NCBI GenBank assembly: GCA_018398765.1
Contig: JAHBMJ010004416.1
Coordinates: forward strand, 30,589-79,585
DNA from: Chromera velia
Taxonomy: Eukaryota > Sar > Chromeraceae
DNA: 48,997 nt
Direction: 5' to 3'
The number at the start of each line of letters is the position of its first letter. Position 1 is the first letter of the stretch. A model generated the notes under the pieces. The model saw only the letters and a program-made list of their open reading frames with translations, was not told the origin of the DNA and searched no databases. A program made the position numbers and the translations under genes. Shown in pieces: positions 11,567 to 23,313 of this stretch.

Positions 11567-12878
11567 GCAAATGGAGACTTGTGGAGGGTCTGTCGGTCGT
11601 TATCGGTGGCTTCCGCGTACTCGCAACACATGTGAGTTTCATAATACTTCCATTCAAGCTCGAGTCGAGGATCTAGCGAATTCTTTCCCTCCGTCTACAT
11701 CGGTCATCTTCCGAGTGCATATATATATATATATATATATGATCTGTAATGATCTGCATGGGTGCGCCGCCACGCGGCCGGGCCCTGCATGGCTCGCTCC
11801 AGCTGAATCCTCCTCAATCGCCTCGGGGGGCAGCTCAGCTCTGCTGAGATCAGCCGAGAGGCCCTGAGATCGCACGCACTCGCATAACGCATTTTTTCAT
11901 TTTTGGGGGGGGGGGATCGGTTCTGTCTCTATCACGGTCCACTAAATATTAAGAGACAAAAGGGCATACATGCATGCATGCATTCACTTTTTTTTTGTTG
12001 TGACTCCTCACGATGATGTCGCAGCAGATTTTCGTACAACTTAGCTACATCTTTCTTGCACAGCCCCCTTCCCATCTTCCTGGGTCTGCCTGATTGACTA
12101 ATTCTCTAGCTCCCAGTAGTACTGCAGCTCTCCAGTTTTTGACGAGAGACATGCACCTTTTGTCTAACCTTGATGTGGGCTAGTGTCACCCGAGTTCCAA
12201 AATGTGCCCCTCAAGCAACTCGCATAGAGCTACGATCACACATATGCCTTAATTACTTTGCACATGCGTGCCCCTCAAGTAACTCGCACGGAGTTGCACA
12301 TGTATATACGACGCGCGTGCGGTCCCGAAAAGCATACTTCGCTGCCGTGGCCCCCGCCCCATGGCAGCATACAACTTAGATATGCCCAAGCCCCCGATGG
12401 TGTGCATCAATTAGCGGACCCCTAAATAGCCCCCCGAGGCACTCACCCAACTGGTTGGGTGTATCCCGTCCAATACAGTCTGAGAAGAATAAAAAATCAA
12501 TTGAAATTAATTTTTTAAAAAAATAATTAATTTAAATGTATCGAAATCGCGATACAATTAAAAAATGCAATACGCGCAAAAAAATTATGCACGCAATACA
12601 AATGCACGTCGCGAGTTTCGATCGCCTTAATTCATGCAATCGAAAACGCCAGCTTGAAAACCAAATTTCGTGTCAGATCGAATCACCAAAGTTCGATCGA
12701 GAGTCTCCTGCAATTCAGCCGGCAATCGAAGGCAGTGACTTTGATTCCAGAGCCTCATTGTGTCGGGTGATCGATCGACTGCTCTTCGGGCAATCAAGAA
12801 TTGCCGCGTCGTTGGTCACTGAACGTCGACTCCATCGAAGAGCGTTAGACTCCATCGAAGCTTCTTTCCTTTGAGGCC
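11567..12878. promoter_or_regulatory. Divergent intergenic region between methyltransferase and CCp3-like genes
   Basis: No gene is visible in these 1.3 kb. It contains an (AT)n run (about 11719-11740), overlapping TGCATGC words at 11971-11982, an imperfect 29-bp direct repeat starting TGCCCCTCAAG (12203-12231 and 12268-12296), an AT-rich patch at 12480-12560, several GATCGA palindromes between 12618 and 12775, and a 13-bp direct repeat GACTCCATCGAAG at 12828-12840 and 12848-12860 just before the ATG at 12879. Both promoters must lie here; the individual sites are inferred. Confidence 0.55.
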
Positions 12879-15800
12879 ATGATGAAGGCCTCTTGCCTCG
12901 CTTTGCTCTTAGCAAGTCTATCTTGCACCTCTGTTGAGGCCCAGCCCGAGTGGTGCATTGCCAAGGTTCGAAGCACGCTCTTGAAACATTTCCCTGCAGA
13001 AGAACTTTTGTGGACGCCTTTTTTGCTGCCTCGAAAATTCCTGCTGCAGGAGGAGCCTGGGAAGCCCAACGCCCAATGGTGTTCCCCTTTGGATGAGTAT
13101 GCGGTTTGTCGCTGACGGTAGATTCGGCGTTACGATTGCAGACGCTTTACTCACGATCTTTCGTCCTATTCGGCAGGTTGAGTACTCCATTGAAGTTGTT
13201 GGCGTTGCTGGGAACGGTTACGATTCAAACTGCGACATTTTTCTGGCCTTGAACGGAGAAGCCGGCTCTTCGAATGATGTCCAAGTAAGCGCTTGGACCG
13301 GTTCTTTTGAGGCTCGAAGCAAGCGGGACAAAAATGGATCTTTGGTCCTCTCTATTGAACGCAGGTAGCGTCTGTCAATCGAGGAACGAAGCAGCACGTT
13401 ACGATCTTCGACAACGATCTCGGGAGTTTGCAATCCGTCGTTGTGCGAAGCCACACGGCAAAGGACTGGAAGTGCAAGAAAATTACCGTCTACCAGGACT
13501 ATCGCTTCTGGAACTTCGACTGCGAAGGCGTTCTGAACTGTCAGCTTGACAAACTCGAAAACAAAACGAACTGTTCAAACCAAGGGTGGTCACACTTATG
13601 CCTATTCCTCTTTGCAGCGGAGTCTCAGCCTTCTACCGAGTATGGCCTGTCTGGCAACGAAGTCTACACAGCCATTGTGCTCACAGGAACGAGCCCGGAA
13701 GCTGGCACCCAAGGGACTGTGGACATCGCGTTAGTTCACGACTCCGTTTGCCTTTCTTTAGGTCACGCCTCTGTGTGAGGAATCCCTTTGCCGATTGTCT
13801 CGCTCTTTGCAGCCTGGAGGGAACAGACGGAAAAAGGTCTGTGGACTTCTCTTTCTCTGTTGGCCACCAGCAACCCGCCGATCCGTTTGAGCGTCGGCCT
13901 TCACGCTTGATGGTGCAGTGGTCCGAAAATGCTTCGCCAAGGATTTCTGGCAGGGTCTCAAACTACTTCGAGATTCCGCTCCATTGATGTGGGCGAGCTT
14001 GAAGCTGTGACCCTCATCTACAACTCCGACAGGCTAGATCCCTTCTATTGCGAGCAGATCACGAATCGGGTCGGCGGGAGGCGCGACAAAAACCGTTAAG
14101 GGTCACAGTCCAACTTGCTTTCTTCTCTTTTGACGACCAATGAGTGCTCTCCTTTACCGCACTGCAGACTCAGGGCGGAAAGGCATATGAGTTTCCCGTG
14201 CGCTCCTGGATCGGTGGGAAGCATCCGAAAAGCGTGAAGGTCCACAGGGTCAGTCTTGCAAATGCCAGGCAAGCTTTGTGGGTACTGCTTTTGACAGAGA
14301 GCTACCCTCGATACCCTTTTGGTTCGATCACAGGGCGCAAAAGCGTTTGGAGAGCCTCCCGTCATTCAAGCGGCGTGCGATGACGCCCCCGAGGACATGA
14401 AGTTTGGAGTTCCTGCAGACCCTGAACTGTTCATCCAGAAAGTGAAGTGTCCGGCTAACTGCGGGGCAGAGAAATTTGCTGTCCTCCAGGGCGCATCTCT
14501 CCATCCTTCCAGCGCCTCGGTTTGCGCCTCTGCAATTCTCGACGGAGTCCTCAGCTCAGCTGGTGGAACGGTTGTTGCGTCCTACGTACCCGGAGTGTCG
14601 ACTTACGAGGCGCTCGACAACCATCAGGGAATGATCTCGGAGCCCTTGACAACTACTCCCGGCATGAAAGGCTCTTCCTTCTTCCTCTACGAGGCCGACT
14701 CCGGTAGGCGGGTTTGAAGAGCAGCGCTTGATCACGTGCTTCATCCTCATGCATGAGTCAAAAGCCTTCTCGTTCTTCCCGATCCTGCAGTCGACAACAT
14801 TGCTGGAAGCGTCAGGGTGCTTTCGGAGAGTGGAGTGCTCTCCCGTGAGGGTCGATTGGAATTCCGCACAAAGAGTGGCTGGGGATCCGTTTGCAAGCTC
14901 GGAGGGTCTGCAGGGTTCTCTGCGCAGTCCGCACAAGTTGCTTGCAAGCAGATGGGATACTTGTACGGCGAAGTCGTCGAGGAAGGCTGCGTCGATGTTG
15001 ATTCCCAATACGTTTGTGGTCCCAAATCCAAGGCCATCAGCCTCGCCGCCGTCGAGTGCTCTGGGACCGAGGGCAAACTTGACGAATGCGCCTCCAAGCC
15101 GGCAACTGCAGTCGAGAAGTGCGACTCTCATGAGAACGACGTGGCCATTCGCTGCTCCAACGCGAAGCCCGGAGAGGATCCTTCCCCAGGGACCCTTCGT
15201 CTGATGGGACCCTACGGCACTCCCTCCAACGACGGCACTGGCCGCTTGGAAGTTTGGGCAGACGGTACGCCTCTCGTACATCCGATCAACTACTTTCCTC
15301 TCACCTGCCGTTCCTTGAATCCTTGTGTGCCCCCAACCCATCAGGGATTGGCTGGTCGACGGTCTGTGATGACGACTGGACGGCTTCTGCTTCCAGAGTT
15401 GCCTGCAAACAGGTTCGGCTTCTATCCCACTTGTTCTGACTTCCGTCAGCCTCTTTGTTGATGAAAAGGAGTGCTGCCACCCTTCTTTGCCACAGATGGG
15501 GTACGACGGCATCAAGGGCCGCGGAGGAGTTGGTGAGAACTGCGAGGATTTCACTGGGCGAAATTTCTGTGGCGCCGCGAGCTCCTCTATCGGTTTCAAC
15601 AAGGTCTCCTGCGTTGGAAGCGAGTCGAGCCGTCAGTGCCAATCAAAAGCTCTCACTGTGCGGCCGCTACTATGATGCTTTCTCCAACACATTGATCGCG
15701 GCCCTGCTTTTGTCCTGCAGTGATGTCCTGTTCGATCGGAGAGATGAGTGCCAGCGACATCTACTGCAGCCATAACGAGGACGTGGTTCTCAGCTGTTCT

Positions 15801-18606
15801 GGTGATGGTGATCCGACTGGCGGAAAAGGGTATGAAGAGGCAGAGCCCGCCCTCCCCAAGATTCCTTATGCAAAGTTGGGAAGCCCCTTCGCTGGCAGCA
15901 AAGCCCAGCTCGATTGCTCGGCGACCCTTGCGAACACGGTCCGTGGGTAAAGGCATTTGAAATGCGCCTGGCCCTTTGGTGGTGGTCTTTCTTCAACCCT
16001 CCCCTCTACTCCTTCTTGCTCGCAGCTTGTTGGTGCTGCACCTGGGACATCAGCTGTCGCGACCTGCCCCTCCGGCTGTGCGAGTCAAGACGGAAAGGTC
16101 ACAGGCTCCTTCATGTACACAGACGACTCCAACATCTGCAAGGCCGCAATCCACGCAGGAATCATTGACGACGACGGAGGAGACCTTGTCGTGGTCAGTT
16201 GTTTGCAAGAGAAACCCAGCAGCTGGTTGGTTTCGCAAACGAGATCTCCTTTTTCTTAACGTGTCGCACCGATGCCGTCAACTCAGGTCGCTGGTTTCGC
16301 AACAAGCCACACAGTCTTCCAGGCGTCAGATCGCAACGAGATTTCGAGCGGCGAGAAAGTTGGAGCAGATCGAACCATGTTCCTGTCCCGAGCGATTCCC
16401 TCGATCATGGAGTCAGTTCACGACACCAGGCACTCTTCAAAAGAGGCCAGAGCGAGAACGAAATCAGATTGCACTTGTGTCTCTCCAATCTCCTTTCCTG
16501 TAGGAAGACTGCGCTATTTAGACCTGGGTCTTCATTCGCTGGAATGTCCCGCCTGCAAGGAGCAGAGAGCGACCTCGTCCTTCTCCAGGAGGAGGAGTCT
16601 TTGCGAATCGAGAGTCACTCCGGAGCTCAGCGAGTTGGGATTCCAGATCCTGCTTTCTCCTGGAGCCGTGCAAAGGGCCAGATGGACCCCCCGAACCAAG
16701 GCCAAGTGTACGACGTTGAGGAAGTCCCTGACTTCACTCTCTCCACGGTCTTCACCTCCAGTGGGTCCTCTGATCAAGACCGCACGATCTTCTCCAACGG
16801 CTACTGTGGTGGAATCGACTTGCGCCTCAACAAAAAGAACGAGCTCGTCTTTGCGGTGAAGGCAGGTTGCCCACGTGATTTCGTGTGCTTCCAGGCCCTC
16901 TCGACCCGTCGCTTACGCCGCTGCAACATGGCTTTGCTCCCTCTGACTTGCTGCAGTGCAACCCTTCTGGCTCTATCACCTACACCGAGAAGCTCAAGGA
17001 GGACGCCGGCTACGCAACTTCGATCACCTTCTCCTCGGGCCTTGTGAGCCTCCATGTGAACGGCAAGTTGGTCCTCACCAAGCTTCTTGACGCCAGATCC
17101 GTGCAACTCGCGGGGAACTTCGTCGACGGCATCGGCAAGAGCTTCGAGTCCTCCCCGGCTGAAGAGAAATTCGATGGTGAAATCACCTATGTCGGATTCT
17201 ACCGCGAGTCGATGTCTTCTGAACAAGTGAAGGTCGAGATGGTCGAAGCAAGACAGCGCGGCCGCCAAAGGTAAACAGGAAGCTCTGACTGGTCGTGACG
17301 GCCCTTCATTCGTGGACAAGAGGCCTCTCAGCGATCGGCGACCTGCCTCCCTTTCTGCAGGGCGCCAGTTGCCGGGCGCACCCGTTACACCATCGATGGA
17401 AGGAAATGTGTCGCACCTCCGTCCTGCCGATCTGACGAGCCCCCTGCGGGAGTCAACTTGCGGAGGCCCATCGCTGGAATCCTGCCCGCAGCATCTTTGT
17501 CCTGCGAAGACACTCTGTTCTCGAAACCCTTCTCGGGACCGATTGGCTTCAAGGTATGAGTTCCCCTCCACCCCAAGGATTTGACTGTAGAGAGCATCGT
17601 CAAATGCCGCACTCACTTTATTGCTCTCCGCAGGTGCGAGTCCACTGCCCAGCTGAGTGCCAAACCTCTGACGCCAAGGTTTTCGGTGAGATGAAGTACT
17701 CCCCCAAGTCGTCGATCTGCAAAGCCGCCATTCACGCCGGAAAGCTCAGTCCCTCTGGAGGTGCCGTCAACGTAGTCCTGGGCGGCCGTTTCGACCGCTT
17801 CATCGGGAGTGTCAGCAATGGCGTCGAGTCAAAGGCCTCCAGGAAGGTCCGTTTGGCGCAGGCAGACTGACTGCCGGTTTGCCACTGCAACACAGCTCTT
17901 CTCTCTCTGGCTCTCTGCAGGCTCACATCAGAACCTTCAGTCTTTCACAGGCTGAGCAGAGTCCCGAGTACAAGTGTGACGATACCGGCATGACTATCAT
18001 TAATTCTGGAAAGCCGGCTCTTGTCACCTGTCCGAAAGACTGCGCATCTGCTGGGTCGAACGTTCCCTTCTTCGGCAGTGCGAAGGTCTATGGCACGGGC
18101 ACCTACAATCCAGAGAGTGCCGTGTGCAGAGCAGCGATCCACGCAGGAGTCTTGGACAGCGAGCGTGGAGGAGAGACATCCATCGCCATTGTGGAACAGC
18201 CCGATGACCTTCCAAAGGGTTCCACCGCTCATGGTGTTTCCAGCTCTGATGCTTCCTCGGCACGGACCTCCCTCAAGTACATCACGTGAGTTGGTTGACT
18301 CATGCACTCGGTCCCTCCTTCAAAGCTGTTTGACTCATGCGTTTCCTCTCTTTCCGCTGATGTCCTCCTCTGGTTGACTCAGCTTTGTGAAGCCCCCGAT
18401 GTCGTCCTCTCTCATTGAGGCGTCGGTCAACCACGTGAACACCACTGCTCCCTTCTGGAAGCCTCTTGAGGTCGGACAACTGCCTTCTCATGTCGGACAA
18501 CTGCGCTTTGTCGAATCGCGCATTGAGTGCGCATGGTCTCTTCTCCTTCTACTCTCTGCAGAGCCTTGCGAAGCTTCTCGGTGTGGACGGCGTATCTGTC
18601 GTTTGA
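12879..18606 (+). CDS. CCp3: CCp3/LAP1/PxSR-like secreted LCCL-SRCR-PLAT-pentraxin protein
   Basis: Exons: 12879-12965, 13050-13103, 13177-13284, 13365-13539, 13618-13733, 13813-13858, 13954-14069, 14168-14239, 14334-14703, 14791-15264, 15345-15412, 15496-15631, 15721-15938, 16026-16193, 16287-16411, 16504-16855, 16957-17270, 17361-17553, 17634-17846, 17921-18285, 18383-18470, 18562-18606. Phases close: 1300 codons plus TGA. Order: signal peptide (MMKASCLALLLASLSC), PLAT/LH2 (about 48-145), second PLAT (155-255), LCCL (285-375), SRCR (386-500), SRCR (513-640), LCCL (683-770), pentraxin/ConA-like (790-985), Cys-rich linker, LCCL (1065-1135), LCCL (1155-1245). The LCCL hallmark ICKAAIHAG or VCRAAIHAG recurs three times, diverged to VCASAILDG in the first. 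In apicomplexans, relatives with this architecture are secreted multi-adhesion-domain proteins of sexual stages and crystalloids; the role here is unknown. The first 84-bp intron is a multiple of three with no stop and may be retained. Exons at 13618-13954 are least certain. Confidence 0.93.
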
Positions 18607-19680
18607 GAGGAGCATCTACTAATAGATTGCTGACTGTTCGAATGTCGACACTCGCGTGACTTACTCAAGCAACGGACAAAAGCTGAACTAAGACGGAAGA
18701 TGACAAAGGAGACATATTTTTGAAAGAGAGCTTTCAAGCTAAATATAAACTTTTGACTCGAAAGCAACTTTGAATTTCATGATCTTTTAAAAGTCAATGA
18801 ATAATAAAATAATCACTGCGGCAACTTTCTAGCTACTTTAATTTCTGATTAACTTTTTAATAAGTATTAATATAAAAAACTAGTTAGGTGTCTGTAAAGT
18901 AGTATAGTGAGGTTTAGAAACTAGTAATTTTTCAACTTGATTTCGTTACTTGAATTTAGTCTTAAAACTTGAAAGCAGATTTTTATTTTTTTAAAATTAA
19001 AAAACTTAATTTGCGAATGCTTTTGCCCCGTTACGGCTCCCGTATTTGACTGAGAGTCACTTTTACCAGTATTACAGAAAAAAAAAGTCTTAATATTTTA
19101 TGAACTACAATTTTATAATTGTTTGATGTTGTCAATAATTCTAAAGGTACTCTTTTTGATTAGATTCCAACTGCAAGCACCAAGAAGGTAACACTATCTA
19201 GCCTCTAAGTGCTAAGTATAAACTGTATAGATCAAGGCTATCATATAGAGCAAGGAAATTAAATCTAAATTTTAAAGTTATAAATTTTAATTAAATTTGA
19301 AATGACGGTTAGCTCTCAAGTCAGCTCTGAAGACAGATTAACATAGCGAGAAGAGTCTCAGAAGATAACTTCTATAAACTAATTAATCATGCAATCAACC
19401 GATCAATCAAGTTGAATCATTTTCTAGATCAGTTTGACTTTAACTTCAATTGCATAAAACATTTTTTAAACAAACGTTTTCAAATACGTAATTCGTTCCA
19501 GCTATAGCTAGCGCTCCAGAATCTGTTAAGTCAACTTCAATTCATTAAAACATGCACACCCGGCGACCCCAAATATAATAAAAGATTTTTTTCAGAATTT
19601 TCTTGGTCGCCTGCTTCATAATTGATCCGTCGGCTGGCTGAATGATCTCTAGAATGGTCCCTCCTTCATCATGCAAAACA
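18607..19680. other. AT-rich intergenic region after the CCp3-like gene
   Basis: No coding signal. The segment 18680-19620 is strongly AT-rich, resembling the island at 8.1-9.0 kb, with frequent CTAG/ACTAG words. It lies between two convergent genes. Confidence 0.7.
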
Positions 19681-20755
19681 CGGTGACTCAGAGAGAGGAA
19701 AAGAGAATACTATTCTCTTGCATGGAGCGAGGGGGACTGGGCAGAGATGTGCCTTGAGAAGCCGAGGAGTTTCCACTAGAGTTTCCATCTGAAACCAAAC
19801 ATCACCGCAAGAGCGAGGCAGAAGTGGAAAATACATGATCAGATTGGGAGCATGAAACCGCACACAGATTGGGAGAAGGGAAAGCAAGGTTAACGGAAGG
19901 GAGGTAAGACGGAGTCAAACAAAAAAAGGGGGAAAGGAAGAAAGAAAGGGGAAAAAAAGGAAGGAGGGAAGGAAGGAAGGGAGGGAGGGAGGGAGGAAGG
20001 GAGCAAGGGAGAGACACAGACGAACGGAATGTGCAACACAGGGCTGCCTGACTGTACATTCTTGTTGAATGGAACCACAGGGGTTCCCAATGGTTGACAA
20101 CAACGTTATGCACGGGCTGATTTACGTCGACAAAAATACTGACCGCGGCAGAGTTGCAAAGCAAGCAAGGAAGGAAAAACGACGACCAGAAACACACCAG
20201 CAAGAAGAGAAAATTACGGAGAGCAGTACACCCCTTACGCTCTGGGACGTTTCTCTACCTCGTTCGTTTCCGTCGTCCTCCCTCCCCCCTTCCTTCACCC
20301 CCCCCATGCACATTTCATCAGAAAGCCAAAAAAAGAAAGGGCGTTCGGCTAAGGCACATGCTAAAACCTTTTGAGTGGACGAGAGAGACGCACGCGGACC
20401 GACACGTAGACGATTCAAAAGATTTGAACAGGTCGGCCTGCAGTGAATGCTCCCCCCGTTCACTTACAAACGTCCGTTTAACACCCTTGCCCTCTGCTTC
20501 AACCTTCTGCATCTCATCTTATTCTCTCCTTCCGGTTTTGTCTTCTTCTTGCTTTTGAGTTTGTGCGTTCTTGATGGATTCGAGGGGGGAGGTTTTGAGA
20601 GAATCAGTGAGTGAGTGTGGCATGACGTACGAAGAGAGATCGTCATGTTTTCGCAGTCACACACACCCGTGCACACTCACATAGAGAGATGCCCTGCCAC
20701 GCACACGCAGAGAGAGAGAGAGAGAGAGAGAGAGACGCACACACACACACTCACA

Positions 20756-20800
<45 letters not shown>

Positions 20801-21074
20801 AGAGAGAGAGACGCACACACTCGTGCACACATACAGAGAGATCTTCCTTGTTTCGGCAGCTTCCCGGAAACCCATCGCCTTCTTTGTTTGAATTTTCCCA
20901 CGCAAGTGATGGTCTTTCCTTTATTCCTTCTCTGGCCCTTTTCCATATTTGCTTCCTCACTGACACAGCGAATAAATAGAGAAACGAAGGAAAAGCGCAC
21001 AGGTGTCAAACAATACTCATCATTCCCAATTGGTCTACTCATTTTCCTCCTGCTCATGAAGCCCCAATCTCATC
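19681..21074. other. Low-complexity intergenic region
   Basis: No gene is supported. It contains a purine-rich GGAA/GGGA tract at about 19915-20010 and GA/CA microsatellites at 20705-20820. The 3' UTR of the phospholipase gene (minus strand) is expected at its right end. Confidence 0.6.
20705..20819. repeat. Alternating (GA)n and (CA)n microsatellites
   Basis: Blocks of GA repeats and CACAC alternate three times, with a shared ACGCACAC junction (near 20735 and 20811), suggesting that a small compound unit was duplicated. Confidence 0.9.
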
Positions 21075-21997
21075 TCAGTTCATTGGCACACAGGGAGACG
21101 ATCGCGCCACAGTCTCCAGACCTTTCAACCCCCCCGACAGGTGGAGACGGCGTGCGTGGTCCCTTCCTAATTCCATCCATCTCTCTAACGTGTCGGGCCC
21201 TGCCGACAGTCGAGTCAATAAACTCAACCCAAAATTCCATGTAGCCTCCCCCCCATCCAAGTTGGAGGAGTCCTCCCACGGAACGATACTCACAAATTCA
21301 CAGGCCTCCTCTTCCTCCGTCAACAGTGTGCCGGTTGCCTGACCGTCGTTTTCCTCTTTCTCTTTCCTTCTGAGTTCCTTCTCTCTCGAAATCAGCGCTG
21401 CCCTTGCGCTCTCCAACCCAAACACCGAACCGTCAACGCACAAACTACCGTCGTGCAATCGGGCAAACACACGCGCATCAAGGAGCAGAGGGAGGTGACA
21501 AGAGCCCAGTGCCGCGTCCACAAAATCGGACGGCTTGAGGGGTCCAGACACGACTCGCAGTTGAAATGTCAAAGACGAGGTGCACACAGACGACACGAGA
21601 ACGGACAACCGTTGACTCCACTCCTCTCCCTCCTCTGCCTCCTTCCGTTCTTCCCTTTCTGTGAGGATCGAATTCAACCACCCCCGCAACAGCGGACCCA
21701 TGCCCAAAAGGGAACATCGGAAAGGGCTTTCTTGTCCTAACGCAAAAGAAGGAAGGCCGACGAAAGAGCGATTCGACAGAGAGAAATCATCTGAGGATGA
21801 TTTCAGAGGCAGGCGCACAGGCAGCACAGACGCCTCTGCAACGGCTTTCACGTCCCTCCCCGCGCCTCTGCTGCGCCTTTTAGGCCACATTCCTTCTTCT
21901 TCTGCTATGCGGAAGGCGAGTCGCACCGCTGCACCGAGATCGGATCCAGAGGCAACAAGAAGAGCAACCAAAGCACCCGCACTCGCCTGCAGGCACG

Positions 21998-22034
<37 letters not shown>

Positions 22035-23313
22035 TCACTTGTTTGCCTTTTCAGCAGAGGAAAAATGTGAATGTATAGAACATGAAAGAAGACTGGATGG
22101 ATGGTAGAGATGCACCGGCTGACGTGTTGAAACATGGAGACTGACTGATTTATGTCTAACTGTGCCACATCTTCAGCAGAAACAAGGAGGGAGTGGGAAG
22201 AAGGAAACATATGATTGCAGTTCCATCTTCTTATGGATTGATTGCATCTTCTTGCGTGACTGCACTTTGTGGTACACGTGTGTCTGTGTATGCGGATCGC
22301 CTTGCGAGAGTTCGTGAAATTTCTCTGTCGTTCTTTCGTAATTCCTCATGTCTGTCTCTCTGGCGCTCCATTTTTGTGGTAGTGTACTTGTCTCTATGTT
22401 CCTTCGGGTGGGCGTTGCAGTGCTCGTAAGTCTTAGAAAGAAGTAGACGAGCCGCGCGTAAAGCCACTATGATGTTCTGAAACAAGTCGAATTCCCTTGA
22501 GATTCTGACTGCCTTCACTCCGCAAGTGCTGAGCTCTACACCACAGCCGAATGCCTCCCTCATCCTCCCTCCGCATGTTTGCCGTACAGGCACGAAGACG
22601 GGTGGACTTTCACTATGAGGACCTCCCCGCCTTTCATTTGCCTGCCACTTTCTCTCCACCCGCAACTCATCTCTTGTCGCACTGAAAAATCCACAGAAGA
22701 AGACCAACGAAAAGGAAATGGAAAAGGAAAAGAAAAATACACACGGTCCAATACACACAAGGGAGACTCACCCCTGCAACGTGACACTTGTGCAGCTCGA
22801 AGTGCTCCTGTAAGTACTGAGCGGCACCGATCTGCAAGAACAACAATGCATGCAGGTCTCAATACAATGCTTATACATACATACAGAACAATCATTGTTT
22901 CAGGGGAGATTCCTCTGTGTACGCATTTGTTCTAGTAGAAATCTGCTCGACGCATCGAGTGCCGTTGCATTGAAGGAAACCTATTCCTGTTGCCTCTCCC
23001 TTGTAAGCCATAACGGCCATGAATGCACGTACAACGACTGCAGAAACAATTGACACACCATCCAGTAGAAGCGAAGCCCCCCTCCAGGAAAAAAGAGGAT
23101 CGGCCGTCTCCTTTTCTCCCCCTGTCTTTGAACTTGCTCTTTCGTGCACCAATGACCTCCTTTCGCCCCGACAACCCTCATGGTTCGGCCCTCATGTTGA
23201 GCTGCTTCGTGTGAACCAAAAGACAGGCGTTGATTGCTGTAGGCTCGATGGAATGCTCTCGGAATCGGGTTCGTGGGAAGGCTCCATAGTTTGTTTCCAA
23301 ACGCCTTCATCAT
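21075..23313 (-). CDS. Patatin-like phospholipase
   Basis: Minus-strand exons are 23313-23059, 22831-22772 and 21986-21075, all joined in phase 0, giving 408 residues. Patatin-like enzymes are Ser/Asp lipid acyl hydrolases. The glycine-rich oxyanion segment FFPGGGLRFYWM ends exon 1, and exon 2 is 60 bp (IGAAQYLQEHFEL to VAG). The joint with exon 3 creates the nucleophile elbow GASAG. The aspartate of the dyad is probably in LCVDGSVFG, preceded by SCHLPLLLD, as in PNPLA proteins. The first 35 residues from ATG 23313 lack acidic residues and are rich in Arg, Asn and Ser, like a mitochondrial presequence (inference). The start is uncertain because the frame is open further upstream without ATG and other exons may exist. 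Exon 3 is preceded on the coding strand by a (TG)n run. Confidence 0.85.
22002..22032. repeat. (AC)n microsatellite at a 3' splice site
   Basis: On the minus (coding) strand this is (TG)n followed by CGTGCGTGCCTGCAG, which is the acceptor of phospholipase exon 3. Confidence 0.95.

Noticed and set aside
14556-15602. 348-codon minus-strand frame opposite the LCCL/SRCR exons
   Set aside because: It is a shadow of the plus-strand exons, which carry clear domain signatures.
22231-22758. 175-codon minus-strand frame inside a phospholipase intron
   Set aside because: The flanking exons join directly in phase 0 to form the GASAG elbow, so this stretch must be removed; no family similarity was seen.
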